64,000 nt of DNA from Isoptericola croceus. Lineage in GTDB: Bacteria; Actinomycetota; Actinomycetes; Actinomycetales; Cellulomonadaceae. The stretch covers positions 62,001 through 126,000 of the forward strand of contig NZ_JARLLG010000004.1 in the NCBI RefSeq assembly GCF_029382255.1, read 5' to 3'. Positions 40,607-49,736 of the stretch are shown here, one piece after another. Under the pieces are notes generated by a model. That model was not told where the DNA came from, made no database searches, and saw nothing but the letters and a program-made list of their open reading frames with translations. The stretch's first letter is position 1. Each line of letters begins with the position of its first letter. Made by a program: the position numbers and the translations under genes.

Positions 40607-41401
40607 TCAGCGGATCGGCTGACTCCTCGCGTCCGCGTCCCGCCGTCGTTCCTTCACCAAAAGGACGACGGCCACGACGACGCCTGCGATCCCGAGAAAC
40701 GGGGCGGTGAGTCCGGCGTAGGGGAGGCTCGACGAGAACGTCGAGAAGTCCCACAGGCCGTGAAGGAGCATGGCGGGGACCAGTGACCCCGTCGAGCGGA
40801 ACGCCAGGTAGTACACGGATCCGAGTCCGAATTGGATGACGACCTGGAGGAACGCGAGCGATCCGATGCCGAAGAAGAAGTTGGGCAGGTGCAGCAGCGA
40901 GAACAGGGCTGTGGAGAGGAACCAGACACCCACCTCGCCAAACCGACTGCGCAGCGCGACGAAGAGCTGACCGCGCGCGACGACCTCCTCGTTGAACCCC
41001 ACCAAGATGCTGCCGATCACGAGGAGGATCCACATCGTCATCGTCACCCTGGAGAACTCACCGAACACCAGGTTGAGGATCGCGACCACGGCCATGATCA
41101 CCGGGACGACGGCGCCACTTCTCGGGAGCCGCTTCGTGTCGCGCAGAGACGGCCGCCACCACCCGAAGACCGAGAGGCCGACCAGGATCACGACGAGGCC
41201 ACCGCTGAGAGGTGCCACGTACCACCCCAGCAGCGTCTCTTCGCTCTCCCCGACGCGGGCATAGTCGATGCCGTTGACTATCCAGATGGCGTAGAAGACT
41301 GCCAGGTAGGTCACGAAGACAGCGAGGCCCAGCCAGACCCGAGGACGGACGCGCAAGGCTGTCATGCCGGACGTTGTGTGCATGGCGGCAGTAGAAACCA
41401 T
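40607..41401 (-). CDS. CPBP-family intramembrane metalloprotease
   Basis: A 264-residue protein with eight hydrophobic segments and the three CPBP (CAAX protease/bacteriocin-processing) motifs: GFNEEVVARGQLF (EExxxR), FSLLHLPNF, and LLHGLWDFS. The glutamates and histidines form the zinc site in the membrane. Substrate unknown. Three in-frame ATG codons (41401, 41383, 41365) are possible starts and none has a clear ribosome site. Confidence 0.88.
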   Translation of the reverse strand: MVSTAAMHTTSGMTALRVRPRVWLGLAVFVTYLAVFYAIWIVNGIDYARVGESEETLLGWYVAPLSGGLVVILVGLSVFGWWRPSLRDTKRLPRSGAVVPVIMAVVAILNLVFGEFSRVTMTMWILLVIGSILVGFNEEVVARGQLFVALRSRFGEVGVWFLSTALFSLLHLPNFFFGIGSLAFLQVVIQFGLGSVYYLAFRSTGSLVPAMLLHGLWDFSTFSSSLPYAGLTAPFLGIAGVVVAVVLLVKERRRDADARSQPIR

Positions 41402-41416
41402 GTTGTCCGAACACGG

Positions 41417-41570
41417 TCAAGCCTGCCGCCAGGTCCGTCTCGGAGGCACCCACCCGTCACGGCGGAGATGTTCGAGGAGCTGGGATGGCTCCAGGCGGTA
41501 GCGGAGATCAGCGCCACCGCTAGCGTTCCTCTGCGCGTTGATCTCCTCGAAACTCGCGCAGGTGCATCGT
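41417..41570 (-). pseudogene. C-terminal remnant of an unidentified gene
   Basis: One minus-strand frame reads ASFEEINAQRNASGG, then ADLRYRLEPSQLLEHLRRD and GWVPPRRTWRQA before TGA 41417. It looks like true protein with a typical basic ending, but there is no start codon or ribosome site. It is flanked by the SDR gene and the CPBP gene. Probably a decayed gene end. Confidence 0.35.
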
Positions 41571-41661
41571 CTTACCGAGGTTCGTCACTTCCCGACGCCT
41601 CGTGAGCCCCCCCGCCGCGAGTCGTTGAACTTGCTCGACGGGTCAGCGTGCCGGTACGTCG

Positions 41662-42441
41662 TCATGCGATGAGCGACTGGCCTCCGTCGACGAACACCTC
41701 GGTGCCGGTCACGTGGCTCGCCGCGGCGGACACGAGGAAGGCGATGGCGTCCGCGACCTGCGCAGCCTCGCCCGGCTCCTGACCTGTCACGGGGATCTGC
41801 CCCTCCGGGTACTCGGCCTGGACACCGAGGTCCTCGGTGTTCCGCTGCTCGGTGTTGTCGTCGATCTCGGTGTCGATCGCCCCGGGGCACACGGAGTTGA
41901 CCCGCACGCCGCGGGGTCCGAGCTCGACGGCGGCCATGCGCGCGAACGCTACCTGGCCCGCCTTGCTCGTCGCGTAGGCCGACGCGCCGGAGTTGCTGAA
42001 CGTGCGGGTGCCGTTGATCGACGAGACCACGACGACGGCGCCGCCTTGCCGTACGAGCAGCGGCACCCCGTACCGCACGGTGTGGAACGTGCCGGTGAGG
42101 TTGGTGTCGATCGTGGTCGCCCACTCCTCGGGCTCCAGCTCCTCCAGCGGGGCCCAGACACCGTTGATGCCGGCGTTCGCGACGACCACGTCGAGCCGGC
42201 CGAGCTCCTGCTCGATCCGGTCGATCACGTCGCGCACCATGGCGGCGTCCTCGACGTTCGCCGCCACCGGCAGCGCCGTACCGCCGTGGCGCCGGATCTC
42301 CTCGGCGACGTCGTCGGCGCTCTCCTGGCGGTGCCCGAGCGGGACCACCGTGGCGCCCTCGCGTGCGAGCCGCACCGCCGTGGCGCGCCCGATGCCTGAA
42401 CCTGCACCCGTGACCAGCGCGACCTTGCCGTTCATCGTCAT
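41662..42441 (-). CDS. SDR-family NAD(P)-dependent oxidoreductase
   Basis: The 259-residue classical SDR has the cofactor motif TGAGSGIGRA, the NAG motif VVVANAGI, the catalytic Ser in VVSSINGT, YATSK (Tyr-x-x-x-Lys), and the ending GTEVFVDGGQSLIA. Substrate unknown; glucose-1-dehydrogenase-like enzymes look similar. ATG 42441 is preferred to the 42492 start because GGAGG lies five bases upstream. A 43-bp copy of its 3' end sits at 40495. Confidence 0.93.
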   Translation of the reverse strand: MTMNGKVALVTGAGSGIGRATAVRLAREGATVVPLGHRQESADDVAEEIRRHGGTALPVAANVEDAAMVRDVIDRIEQELGRLDVVVANAGINGVWAPLEELEPEEWATTIDTNLTGTFHTVRYGVPLLVRQGGAVVVVSSINGTRTFSNSGASAYATSKAGQVAFARMAAVELGPRGVRVNSVCPGAIDTEIDDNTEQRNTEDLGVQAEYPEGQIPVTGQEPGEAAQVADAIAFLVSAAASHVTGTEVFVDGGQSLIA

Positions 42442-42581
42442 CGTGTCCTCCTCGTGGGTCGACGCCGACGACGCTAGCCACGTCACCGGCACCGCGCGCG
42501 TCGGGGAGGTCGGTGTGCGGACCTGCCTGCGCTACCGCGTGGTTCCGCCTGGCGAGGCGGCGACCGGGTAGTCCGGACCGC

Positions 42582-42872
42582 TCAGCTCAGTCGGCGGGTC
42601 AGGTGCACCGCGACGGTGTCGCCGACGTCCTTGCCGAGCCGCTTGCGCAGCTTCGCGTTGAGGGACAGCATCAGCTCGCCGCGTCCGGTCGGCATGAGGC
42701 CGACGTTCTCGACGGGCACGTCGTCCACCGTGGCGTCGACCCGGACCGACCGGCCCGTCCCCAGCAGCTCGGTGGCGCCGGTGAGCTCGACGCAGGGCCA
42801 GATCTCTCCTTTGACGTCGACGCCGATCGGTGCGGTGAACGTGCGGTCGAGGTCGGTGCTCGGGTTCGGCAT
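42582..42872 (-). CDS. DUF1905 protein
   Basis: The 96-residue beta-barrel-type protein has the DUF1905 order: KGEIWPCVELTGATELLG, VRVDATVDDVPVENVGLMP, then LSLNAKLRKRLGKDVGDTVAVHL. Function unknown. GGAGG lies seven bases before the ATG. A small palindrome, TCGACACCTGTCGA (42892-42905), sits just upstream and may be an operator. Confidence 0.85.
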   Translation of the reverse strand: MPNPSTDLDRTFTAPIGVDVKGEIWPCVELTGATELLGTGRSVRVDATVDDVPVENVGLMPTGRGELMLSLNAKLRKRLGKDVGDTVAVHLTRRLS

Positions 42873-43032
42873 GGGAGTCCTCCGGGTTGTTTCGACACCT
42901 GTCGACCTCCAGACCGCAGGCCGTCACCGAACTCATCGGTCCGCGAACAGCGGGCGACTCCCGTCCACGACGTACTCCGTCGGACGGCTGGTCGCGACCC
43001 ACCTCCCGGATGCCGTAGTGTTCATACTTCGC

Positions 43033-43109
43033 CGCGGGGTGGAGCAGTTCGGTAGCTCGCTGGGCTCATAACCCAGAGGTCGCAGGTTCAAATCCTGCCC
43101 CCGCTACCA
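43033..43109 (+). tRNA. Initiator tRNA-fMet (anticodon CAT)
   Basis: The 77-base gene starts CGCGGGG and ends with CCA at 43109. The anticodon loop ctCATaa sits on a stem with the three G:C pairs (GGG/CCC) typical of initiators. The first base C1 faces U72, so it is unpaired, as required for formylation. The T loop TTCAAAT is normal. Confidence 0.97.
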
Positions 43110-43133
43110 AGGTGATGTCTCAGGACATCGGCG

Positions 43134-43168
43134 AGGCCCGAACCCACGAAACGTGGGTTCGGGCCTTT
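43134..43168 (+). terminator. Terminator of tRNA-fMet
   Basis: A perfect 15-bp stem (AGGCCCGAACCCACG and its complement) closes a 3-base AAA loop and is followed by TTTGT. Confidence 0.9.
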
Positions 43169-43203
43169 GTCATATTTGGGTGGTGGTGCTGCGTGGCTGA
43201 TGC

Positions 43204-43458
43204 CTATCCGGTAGCGGCGATGGCCAACGTCGCCAGGAACGCGCACACGACGGTCCACTCCCAGCGGGCCAGACGCACGATCGTTCGGCGTGCTCGCCGG
43301 CCGTGCGGGTCCGGGTCAGGTTTCCTCGCGGGGCGCCGGCTTTCGAGCTCGGCGACGACACGGTCGACGCGCGACGTCCTGCCGAGCATCCTGGTGATGT
43401 TCGCCCGCTGCACCGCCCAGCACGACCATGCCCGGCCATCCTCGCGGATGAGTACCAC
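43204..43458 (-). CDS. Possible small membrane-anchored protein
   Basis: The 84-residue product has VVLIREDGRAWSCWAVQRANITRMLGR at the start, a basic middle and one C-terminal hydrophobic helix (WTVVCAFLATLAIAATG). No ribosome site is clear, and the frame is open a few codons further upstream. It overlaps a longer plus-strand open frame that looks less like protein. The rest of 43169-43676 holds nothing recognisable. Confidence 0.35.
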   Translation of the reverse strand: MVLIREDGRAWSCWAVQRANITRMLGRTSRVDRVVAELESRRPARKPDPDPHGRRARRTIVRLARWEWTVVCAFLATLAIAATG

Positions 43459-43676
43459 CCTGGACGTGGCCTCGATCCGCCGGATGTCAGACTACGGAAC
43501 CCACAGCTGCGTCATCAGGAAGTGGTGGCCACCGAGCCACGGCGCAGCGCGGGCGATGTCCGGTAGATGACGTCGCCGTCCGGGAGTGGTCTCCCACCCG
43601 ACGCGCCAAAGTTCACGGTTCGCGGCTCCCTCCGCAGTGTGTCGGATTCTTGAGGGCGACCCAGATATCTCACGGG

Positions 43677-44753
43677 TCACGACCCTGCCAGCCACGCCAG
43701 CATCCGACCCCGCGACCAGCAGCGCCCCACCGCTTCGGAGCGCCGCCCCGACGGGTCGATCACTGTCAGTCCGACGATGCTGTGGCCGGAGGCGGGGCGA
43801 TCACCGAGCGTCGGGACAGTCGGCGCGACGCCCACCCCCTCCGCGGACACCCACGCCACCGTCCGGTCGGCCGCCGCGTCGGTGAGGCGCTGCACGAAGC
43901 GCAGCCGCTTCTCTGGGGAGAGCCGCGACAGCGCCCACGTCGTCGTGACGACGGGCAGAGCCTTCGACGGCACGCTCGCGATCGCCTCCGGCAGCACGCC
44001 CACCAGGTCGTCACGCAGCAGCACCGGCGGGGCCGACGACGCCAGCTCGATCTCCGCGTCGAGCTGCTCGGCGCGCTTCATCTGGTCGGGCGGCAGGCAC
44101 GCGCGCAACCAGCGGGCGTCGTCGTGGTCGGTGACATCGAGAGCGTCGGGATCGACGAGGACCCGGGTGACGACGTCGGGCATCGCCCGCGTCGGGACGG
44201 ACCGGTCACCCACGATCGACGGCGAGAGCTGCACGGGCGACATCGGATCACCCCACGACTGCCCGTTGCTGTACGTGATGCCCACGCGGTCCACCTGGAG
44301 GTTGAACCCGGCCGGTCGGCCCACGTCGATCAGCCCCACCGACCGGGCACCGATCCGCCGTGCTGCCTCGCTGACGGCCGGAGACAGGACGGCGCCTCGT
44401 CCGGTCTCGTCGGTCAGGAGCCGCCGGCAGGCAGCGATCTCCCCGACCGCGTCGGGACGCTGCCGGAGCGTCTCGACCGCGGCCGCCGCCGCAGCGTCAC
44501 CGTCCCCAGCGGCATGGGCCGCGGCGAGCGCCGGCGCCCGACCGGCCAGGGCGAGGTCGTGCAGCACCGCGAGGATCAACGCCGGGTGACGCTTGCGCGC
44601 CGGTGCTTCCTCGACAGCACGCAGGGCCTCGGGGGACTCGCTCAGCGCGACGGCGACCCGCGCGGACAGCGGCGAGGTCTCGGCGGCATCGACCTCGCCG
44701 AAGCGCCGGTACACCTCGCCGAGCGTGCGTGCCTTGCGCCGCGCAGGAAGCAC
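43677..44753 (-). CDS. DUF2332 protein
   Basis: The 358-residue protein has the usual DUF2332 length and pattern: YRRFGEVDAAETSPLSARVAVALSESPEAL, then ARSVGLIDVGRPAGFNLQVDRVGITYSNGQSWGD, and PVVTTTWALSRL near the end. Function is unknown, though the middle resembles class I methyltransferase-type segments (GLIDVG). The GTG start at 44753 is the first in frame with family similarity. Confidence 0.85.
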   Translation of the reverse strand: MLPARRKARTLGEVYRRFGEVDAAETSPLSARVAVALSESPEALRAVEEAPARKRHPALILAVLHDLALAGRAPALAAAHAAGDGDAAAAAAVETLRQRPDAVGEIAACRRLLTDETGRGAVLSPAVSEAARRIGARSVGLIDVGRPAGFNLQVDRVGITYSNGQSWGDPMSPVQLSPSIVGDRSVPTRAMPDVVTRVLVDPDALDVTDHDDARWLRACLPPDQMKRAEQLDAEIELASSAPPVLLRDDLVGVLPEAIASVPSKALPVVTTTWALSRLSPEKRLRFVQRLTDAAADRTVAWVSAEGVGVAPTVPTLGDRPASGHSIVGLTVIDPSGRRSEAVGRCWSRGRMLAWLAGS

Positions 44754-44866
44754 TCGAGCCCTCGCATGAGGCCACCCCGCACGAGCGCGCAGGTGGCGTG
44801 CGGACAACAGTAGACGGCTTGACCGTAATCCTCTTTGCTGTTGTTCGGTGCGCGCCGGCCCCGCCG

Positions 44867-45757
44867 CTACGTCGCCCGGGCGAGCGAGTCGACGTCGGCC
44901 CCGTCCGGCCCGACCAGCCCGCGAGAGCCCAGCCTGCAGGACCCGAGGTCCGACAGCTCCAGGTCCACGTCGAGCGCCCCGAGCCCGCCGCCGCGCACGT
45001 CGTCGACGACGGCGCGCACCAGCCCGGGCAGGAAGTCCCGGCCGCGGCGCAGCGCCCACGGCACGCCTGCGAGCGTCAGCCACGCCGCCCGTTCCCACGC
45101 CGGCGGCGGGGGTGGCGGAGCCGGCAGGCGCGCGAGCTCCGGGACCGAGAGCCGCACGGCGCGGCCCGCGGTCACCGCCAGGTGCCGGTGGCCCAGCGGG
45201 GAGGGGTGCACGCGGTCGACGTACCAGGCGCCGAGCCCGAGGGGGCGCACGGCCTCGGCGATGTCGAACACCACGACGCCGGGCGTGGTCCCCGTCCCGC
45301 CCGCGTGCCGCGCGGCCACCGACCGGACTGCCGCGTTGACGGCGTCGATCCGCGCCCGCATGACGGACCGGACCCGGCCGCCGCACAGCTCGAACAGCCC
45401 GATGGGCGGCAGGGTCGCGAGGACGACGGCGGTGCCCCGCCCGCGCAGCGCGCCGACGCAGGTGGTGAGCCGGCGGGCCACGTCGGCGGGGGAGAAGTCG
45501 CTGCGCAGCGCGTCGTTGCCACCGATCACGAGCGTGGCGAGGTCGGCCTGCGCGGCCAGCGCCCGGTCGAGCTGCTCGTCGATGACGGTCTGCGTGCGAG
45601 CGCCGTTGCTGGCCAGGTTCTCGAACCGCGCGGTCTCCGCGAGCAGGGCCAGGTGCGCCGCCCAGCCGGGGCCGTGCGCGGCGTCGGGCCCGACGGCGTC
45701 ACCGACCCCCGCTGTGATGGAGTCGCCGAGCGCGACGACGGCCGGACCGCCGCTCAC
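44867..45757 (-). CDS. SGNH/GDSL-family hydrolase
   Basis: A 296-residue cytoplasmic esterase-type protein: GDS motif VVALGDSITAGVG (catalytic Ser), Gly in NLASNGAR, VIGGNDAL (Asn), and DRVHPSPLGH with the catalytic Asp-x-x-His. The C-terminal ~90 residues are an added helical part. The start is GTG 45757, overlapping the stop of the glycosyltransferase (GTGA). Together they may build and trim or acylate a surface glycan or lipid. Confidence 0.88.
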   Translation of the reverse strand: MSGGPAVVALGDSITAGVGDAVGPDAAHGPGWAAHLALLAETARFENLASNGARTQTVIDEQLDRALAAQADLATLVIGGNDALRSDFSPADVARRLTTCVGALRGRGTAVVLATLPPIGLFELCGGRVRSVMRARIDAVNAAVRSVAARHAGGTGTTPGVVVFDIAEAVRPLGLGAWYVDRVHPSPLGHRHLAVTAGRAVRLSVPELARLPAPPPPPPAWERAAWLTLAGVPWALRRGRDFLPGLVRAVVDDVRGGGLGALDVDLELSDLGSCRLGSRGLVGPDGADVDSLARAT

Positions 45758-46995
45758 CGCGCACCGGCCAGGACCGGCTGGGCGCCGTGCAGCGCCAGCA
45801 TCGCCTCGCCCGTGGCCGACCACGGGAACAGCTCGGCCCGCGCCCGCACTGCTGCCCGCCGTGCCGCGACCGGTCGGGCGAGCACCTCGCGCACCGCGAC
45901 GGCCAGCGCCGCGGGGTCCGGGTCCGCGCTCGCCCCGGCCGCCCCCACCACCTCGGGCAGCGCGCTGGTCGCCGAGCACACCACTGGCGTCCCCGACGCC
46001 AGCGCCTCGAGGGCCGCGAGCCCGAACGTCTCGATCGGCCCGGGGGCGACGACGACGTCGGCGCTCGCCAGCAGCGCCGCCACCTGGTCGCGGTCCGGCA
46101 CGAACCCGAGGAACCGGTGGTCGATGCCGAGCTGCTCGGCGCGCGCCCGCAGCGCCGTGAACCGCGGCCCGCTGCCCGCCACGACCAGCCGCACCGGCAC
46201 GCCGTCGGCGACGAGCCGTCCCACCGCCTCGACGGCCAGGTCGACCCGCTTCTCGCGGGAGAGCCGGCTCATCACCAGCACGATCGCCTCACCGCGCGGA
46301 GCGATCCGCCGCCGCAGCTCTGGGTCGAGCCGGTCGGGCGTGAACCGGTCGAGGTCGACGCCGAGCGGCACCTGGTGCAGCGGGGGCAGCGCGCCGGAGC
46401 GTGCCCGCCCGGGCCGCGTGCCGCCGTCGGGCATCCCGCGAGGCAGCGCGCCGCCGGGCCGCGGGGCCAGGCGCTCCACCTCGCCGGCGGCGTACGCCGT
46501 GGTGGCCACGAGCCGGTCGAACCGTCCGAGCGTCGCGAGGTTCCAGCGGTCGGCCACCACCGGGGCGAGCCGTCGCCCCACGGCGCCGGGGCTCGCGCCG
46601 CTACCCGCCCCCGGCCAGAAGGCCGAGAGCACGCCGTCGAGGCGTTCGTGCAGCATCAGCAGCGACGGCACCTCGGCCTCGCGCGCCCACAGGCCGACGC
46701 CGGTGAGGGTGGCGCGGTCGGAGACCTCGAGCCGGTCCGGGGCCAGCGCGTCCAGCACGGAGCGCACCGCGTCGGGCCGCACCACCGCCCGGTAGCCCGC
46801 CACCCCGGGGACACGGGGTGCCGCGACCTGCACCACCCGCACCTCGCCCTCCCACCGATCGGCCGCCGTCGGGCCCGGGACGACGAGCACCGGCTCGTGG
46901 CCGCGGGCCAGGTACTCGCGGGCCAGCGCGTGCATCGCGGTGCGGATCCCGCCCGACCGCGGCGCGTAGGCGTTGGCGACGTGGACGATCCGCAC
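45754..46995 (-). CDS. GT4-family glycosyltransferase
   Basis: A 413-residue GT-B enzyme. The N-terminal half has VANAYAPRSGGIRTAMHAL. The C-terminal half has VMSRLSREKRVDLAVEAVGRL and VVAGSGPRF, and the nucleotide-sugar site GPIETFGLAALEALASGTPVV (E-x7-E motif), all typical of GT4. Sugar and acceptor unknown; mannosyl transfer is likely from its neighbours. GTG 46995 has GGAGGT eight bases upstream and lies four bases after the previous stop. Confidence 0.92.
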   Translation of the reverse strand: MRIVHVANAYAPRSGGIRTAMHALAREYLARGHEPVLVVPGPTAADRWEGEVRVVQVAAPRVPGVAGYRAVVRPDAVRSVLDALAPDRLEVSDRATLTGVGLWAREAEVPSLLMLHERLDGVLSAFWPGAGSGASPGAVGRRLAPVVADRWNLATLGRFDRLVATTAYAAGEVERLAPRPGGALPRGMPDGGTRPGRARSGALPPLHQVPLGVDLDRFTPDRLDPELRRRIAPRGEAIVLVMSRLSREKRVDLAVEAVGRLVADGVPVRLVVAGSGPRFTALRARAEQLGIDHRFLGFVPDRDQVAALLASADVVVAPGPIETFGLAALEALASGTPVVCSATSALPEVVGAAGASADPDPAALAVAVREVLARPVAARRAAVRARAELFPWSATGEAMLALHGAQPVLAGAR

Positions 46996-46999
46996 GGGT

Positions 47000-48124
47000 T
47001 CACACCTCCGCTGCGACGGTGACCGCGGCCTCGTAGTGCTCCATCAGCTCGTGACAGACCTTGGCCCACGTGCGGCCGAGCGCTCTCTCCCGCGCGGCGG
47101 CCCCGAAGGCGCGGCGCTTGCGGTCGTCGCCGAGCAGGTCGTCGACGTGCGAGCGCATCGCCGCGTGGTCGCCCGGCGGGTACAGCCAGCCGGTGTGCGA
47201 GTGCGCGACCACGTCGAGGGGCCCGCCCGCGGCGGGCGCGACGACGGGCACCCCGGAGGCGTTCGCCTCCTGCAGCGTCTGGCCGAACGTCTCCAGCTCG
47301 CCGGGGTGGACGAACACGTCGAGGCTCGCCATCGCGCGCGCCAGCTCCTCGCCGCGCAGCAGCCCGGTGAAGTGCGCGTCCGGCATCAGGTGCTCCAGCA
47401 GGGCGCGCTCGGGGCCTGCGCCGACGATCACGAGCCGGACGTCGTCGCGCCCGGACAGCACCTGCAGCGCCTCGACCTGCTTCTCCGCGGCGAGCCGCCC
47501 CACGTACCCGACGAGCAGCGGCCGGCCCGCGCCCACCGCGCGGCGCCAGGCGTCGTCGCGGGCCCCGGGCCGGAACTGCACGGTGTCCACCCCGCGGCCC
47601 CACCGGTGCAGGCGCGGCACCCCGCGGGCGCGCAGGTGGTCGATGGTGGGGGTGGACGGCGCGAGCGTGACGGTGGCGCGCTCGTGCAGGTTGCGCACCC
47701 GCCGCCACAGCAGCGGCTCCAGGTGGCGCATGCCGTACCGCGCGGCGTAGCTCGGGACCTCGGTCTGGTAGACCGCGACGGTGGGGATCCCGAGGGCCTC
47801 GGCGGCCTGCATGCCGCGCCAGCCGAGGGTGAACGGCGAGGCGAGGTGCACGACGTCGGGCCCGAACGCCGCGAGCGTGCGCTCGATGCGGGCACGCTGC
47901 CCGACGACGAGCCGCACGTCGGCATAGCCCGGCAGCCCCACCGAGGGGACCTCGACGACGGGTGCGCCGTGCACGAACGGCGGGACGTCACCGTCGTCGG
48001 AGTCGGGGGCGAGGACCAGGGCCTCGTGCCCGCACCGCTGGAGGTGTTCGAGGACCCGCAGCACGGAGTTCGTGACCCCGTTGACCTGCGGGAGGAAGGA
48101 CTCTGCGACGATCGCTACCCTCAC
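47000..48124 (-). CDS. GT4-family glycosyltransferase, MgtA-like (GDP-mannose-dependent type)
   Basis: The 374-residue enzyme starts RVAIVAESFLPQVNGVTNSVLRVLEHL, which is the hallmark of the MgtA/PimB-type mannosyltransferases of actinobacteria. It contains GYVGRLAAEKQVEALQVL, IVGAGPERALLE and the site HPGELETFGQTLQEANASG. MgtA adds mannose to a glucuronosyl-diacylglycerol anchor in mycobacteria and corynebacteria; the substrate here is inferred. It is the first gene of a four-base-spaced cluster with the second GT4 and the SGNH hydrolase. Confidence 0.92.
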   Translation of the reverse strand: MRVAIVAESFLPQVNGVTNSVLRVLEHLQRCGHEALVLAPDSDDGDVPPFVHGAPVVEVPSVGLPGYADVRLVVGQRARIERTLAAFGPDVVHLASPFTLGWRGMQAAEALGIPTVAVYQTEVPSYAARYGMRHLEPLLWRRVRNLHERATVTLAPSTPTIDHLRARGVPRLHRWGRGVDTVQFRPGARDDAWRRAVGAGRPLLVGYVGRLAAEKQVEALQVLSGRDDVRLVIVGAGPERALLEHLMPDAHFTGLLRGEELARAMASLDVFVHPGELETFGQTLQEANASGVPVVAPAAGGPLDVVAHSHTGWLYPPGDHAAMRSHVDDLLGDDRKRRAFGAAARERALGRTWAKVCHELMEHYEAAVTVAAEV

Positions 48125-48220
48125 GACTCGAACTGTCGCGGCCCCGGGTGACGGGCGGGGGTGCGCCGGGCGACGTGTCGGGGTCGGGGGGCCGAACGCC
48201 GGGCGAACGTTGGGGCGGAA

Positions 48221-49504
48221 CTACGCGATGCGGGCGGCACCCAGGCGCGCGACCCGCCACACCGCACCCGCCATGAGCACCACGAGGGCGAGGTTGCGCA
48301 GCGCCTCGACGACGATCATCCAGGTGGCGCCCTCCAGGAAGGGGCCGTAGGCCACGGGGTAGACGAGGTAGGTGCCGTACGCGACGAGCACGATGCCCAG
48401 CGCGGGCGGCCACCAGGCCCGCAGTGCCCGCCCGGCCGGGAGGGTCGCCAGGGCGACCGCGACGGGCGGCCCGATCCACGCGACGAACTGCGGCGAGCCC
48501 ACCTTGTTGAACACGATGAGGGCCACGAGCTGGGCGGCGGCCGAGAGCAGCAGGATCTCGTACGCGCGCTCCGGGTGTCGGCGGGCGGCCCACAGCGTGA
48601 GCACCGCCAGGGCGACCACCACCAGCGGCAGCAGCCAGTCGAGCGCGTCGGCGACGGTCCGGGCGGCGTCACCCTGGAACTCGTAGGTGAAGATCTCGTT
48701 GTTGTAGTCGATGGCGACGCCCGGGTCCCACCACCGGGCCACGGAGAACCAGCTCCCGGCCACGGACTCGGCCTGCAACGTGCGGGCGCCCTGCTCGCCG
48801 AACACGCTCAGTGCCCGGGTCCCGGCACCACCGGCCAGCGCCAGCCCGACGACGACGGCGGAGACGATCGCCCCGGGGACGACGACGGCACGCGACAGGT
48901 CACGCCAGCTGCGGCGGGTGGCGGCGATCGCGACGACGACGGCGCCCGGTGCGATCTTGATCCAGGCGCCGGCGGTGGCGACGGCGGTGGCGATGCGTGG
49001 GTGCCGTCGGGCCAGGACCAGGGCGGCGAGGATCATCGGCGCGACGACGCCGTCGAGCCGGCCGAGGAAGATCGGGCCGAGCCCCAGCAGGAAGAGCAGC
49101 CACCACCAGGCACCGAGGGTCCCGCGGGGCGTGGAGCGCACGAGCAGGACGACGGCGGCGGCGTTGAGCGCCACGATCATGGCCGTCCAGAGGATCTCGT
49201 ACCCGAGCAGGTCGTCGGTGACGAGGGACGGCGCGACCACGGGGGCCAGCGCACCGGCGGGGTAGACCCAGGCGTAGTCCAGGACGGGCCACTGCCCGGT
49301 GTCGATCCCGTGGCGCGCCCACCACTCGTACAGGGTGACGTCGCCGTAGATCGTGTACTGCCAGTTGATCGCCTCGTGCACCAGCCGGGCGTGCACGACG
49401 ACGAAGGCGAGCGCCAGCAGCCAGGGGGACTGCAGGAGGCTGCCGCCGCGGTCGCGGGTCGTGGCGGGGTGGCGGCGGTCCGCATCGTCGGGCACGGGGC
49501 ACAT
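48221..49504 (-). CDS. DUF2029/GT87-type membrane mannosyltransferase
   Basis: A 427-residue polytopic protein with about ten to twelve membrane helices. It has the GT-C features of the family: an early loop ending DVTLYEWWARHG (acidic catalytic-type residue), LDYAWVYPAG, and the NKVGSPQF motif near residue 345. Such enzymes use polyprenyl-phosphomannose outside the membrane, for example in phosphatidylinositol mannoside or lipoglycan synthesis. It lies 96 bases upstream of the MgtA-like gene on the same strand. Confidence 0.85.
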   Translation of the reverse strand: MCPVPDDADRRHPATTRDRGGSLLQSPWLLALAFVVVHARLVHEAINWQYTIYGDVTLYEWWARHGIDTGQWPVLDYAWVYPAGALAPVVAPSLVTDDLLGYEILWTAMIVALNAAAVVLLVRSTPRGTLGAWWWLLFLLGLGPIFLGRLDGVVAPMILAALVLARRHPRIATAVATAGAWIKIAPGAVVVAIAATRRSWRDLSRAVVVPGAIVSAVVVGLALAGGAGTRALSVFGEQGARTLQAESVAGSWFSVARWWDPGVAIDYNNEIFTYEFQGDAARTVADALDWLLPLVVVALAVLTLWAARRHPERAYEILLLSAAAQLVALIVFNKVGSPQFVAWIGPPVAVALATLPAGRALRAWWPPALGIVLVAYGTYLVYPVAYGPFLEGATWMIVVEALRNLALVVLMAGAVWRVARLGAARIA

Positions 49505-49543
49505 CGTGCCAGAAGCCCGGCACCGTCGGATCCAGATCTGCGC

Positions 49544-49597
49544 GGCACTCCGTGTTCTACGCGGCAGTCCGGACTGCCGCGTAGAACGCGGAGTGCC
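49544..49597. repeat. Element D: 27-bp-arm palindrome with repeated word CGGCAnTCCG
   Basis: Arms 49544-49570 and 49571-49597 are complementary with one G-T pair and no loop. Within the arm the word CGGCACTCCG (49543) recurs as CGGCAGTCCG (49562), 19 bp on. It lies between divergent genes (GT87 and acyl-CoA dehydrogenase). Confidence 0.85.
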
Positions 49598-49635
49598 GAC
49601 GAGTCACGTCGTTACCGGCTGATACCGCGTATCGC

Positions 49636-49664
49636 TTGACTGAGACTCAGTCGCGACGCATGAT
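49636..49664 (+). promoter_or_regulatory. Acyl-CoA dehydrogenase promoter with TetR-type operator
   Basis: TTGACT (49636-49641) and CATGAT (49659-49664) are 17 bases apart. The perfect palindrome GACTGAG-A-CTCAGTC (49638-49652) overlaps the -35 and spacer, a position where a TetR-type repressor would block RNA polymerase. The TetR gene at 52783 is a candidate regulator, which is not shown. Confidence 0.65.
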
Positions 49665-49736
49665 GGGGGGAGACCGACGCCGTCGTCAACCAGCCTCTGC
49701 GGCGGCGCGGTCGCCCCCGTGGAAAGTGAGACCCGC

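Noticed and set aside
43112-43570. 152-codon plus-strand frame after tRNA-fMet
   Set aside because: It runs through the tRNA terminator hairpin and has no recognisable domain or ribosome site.
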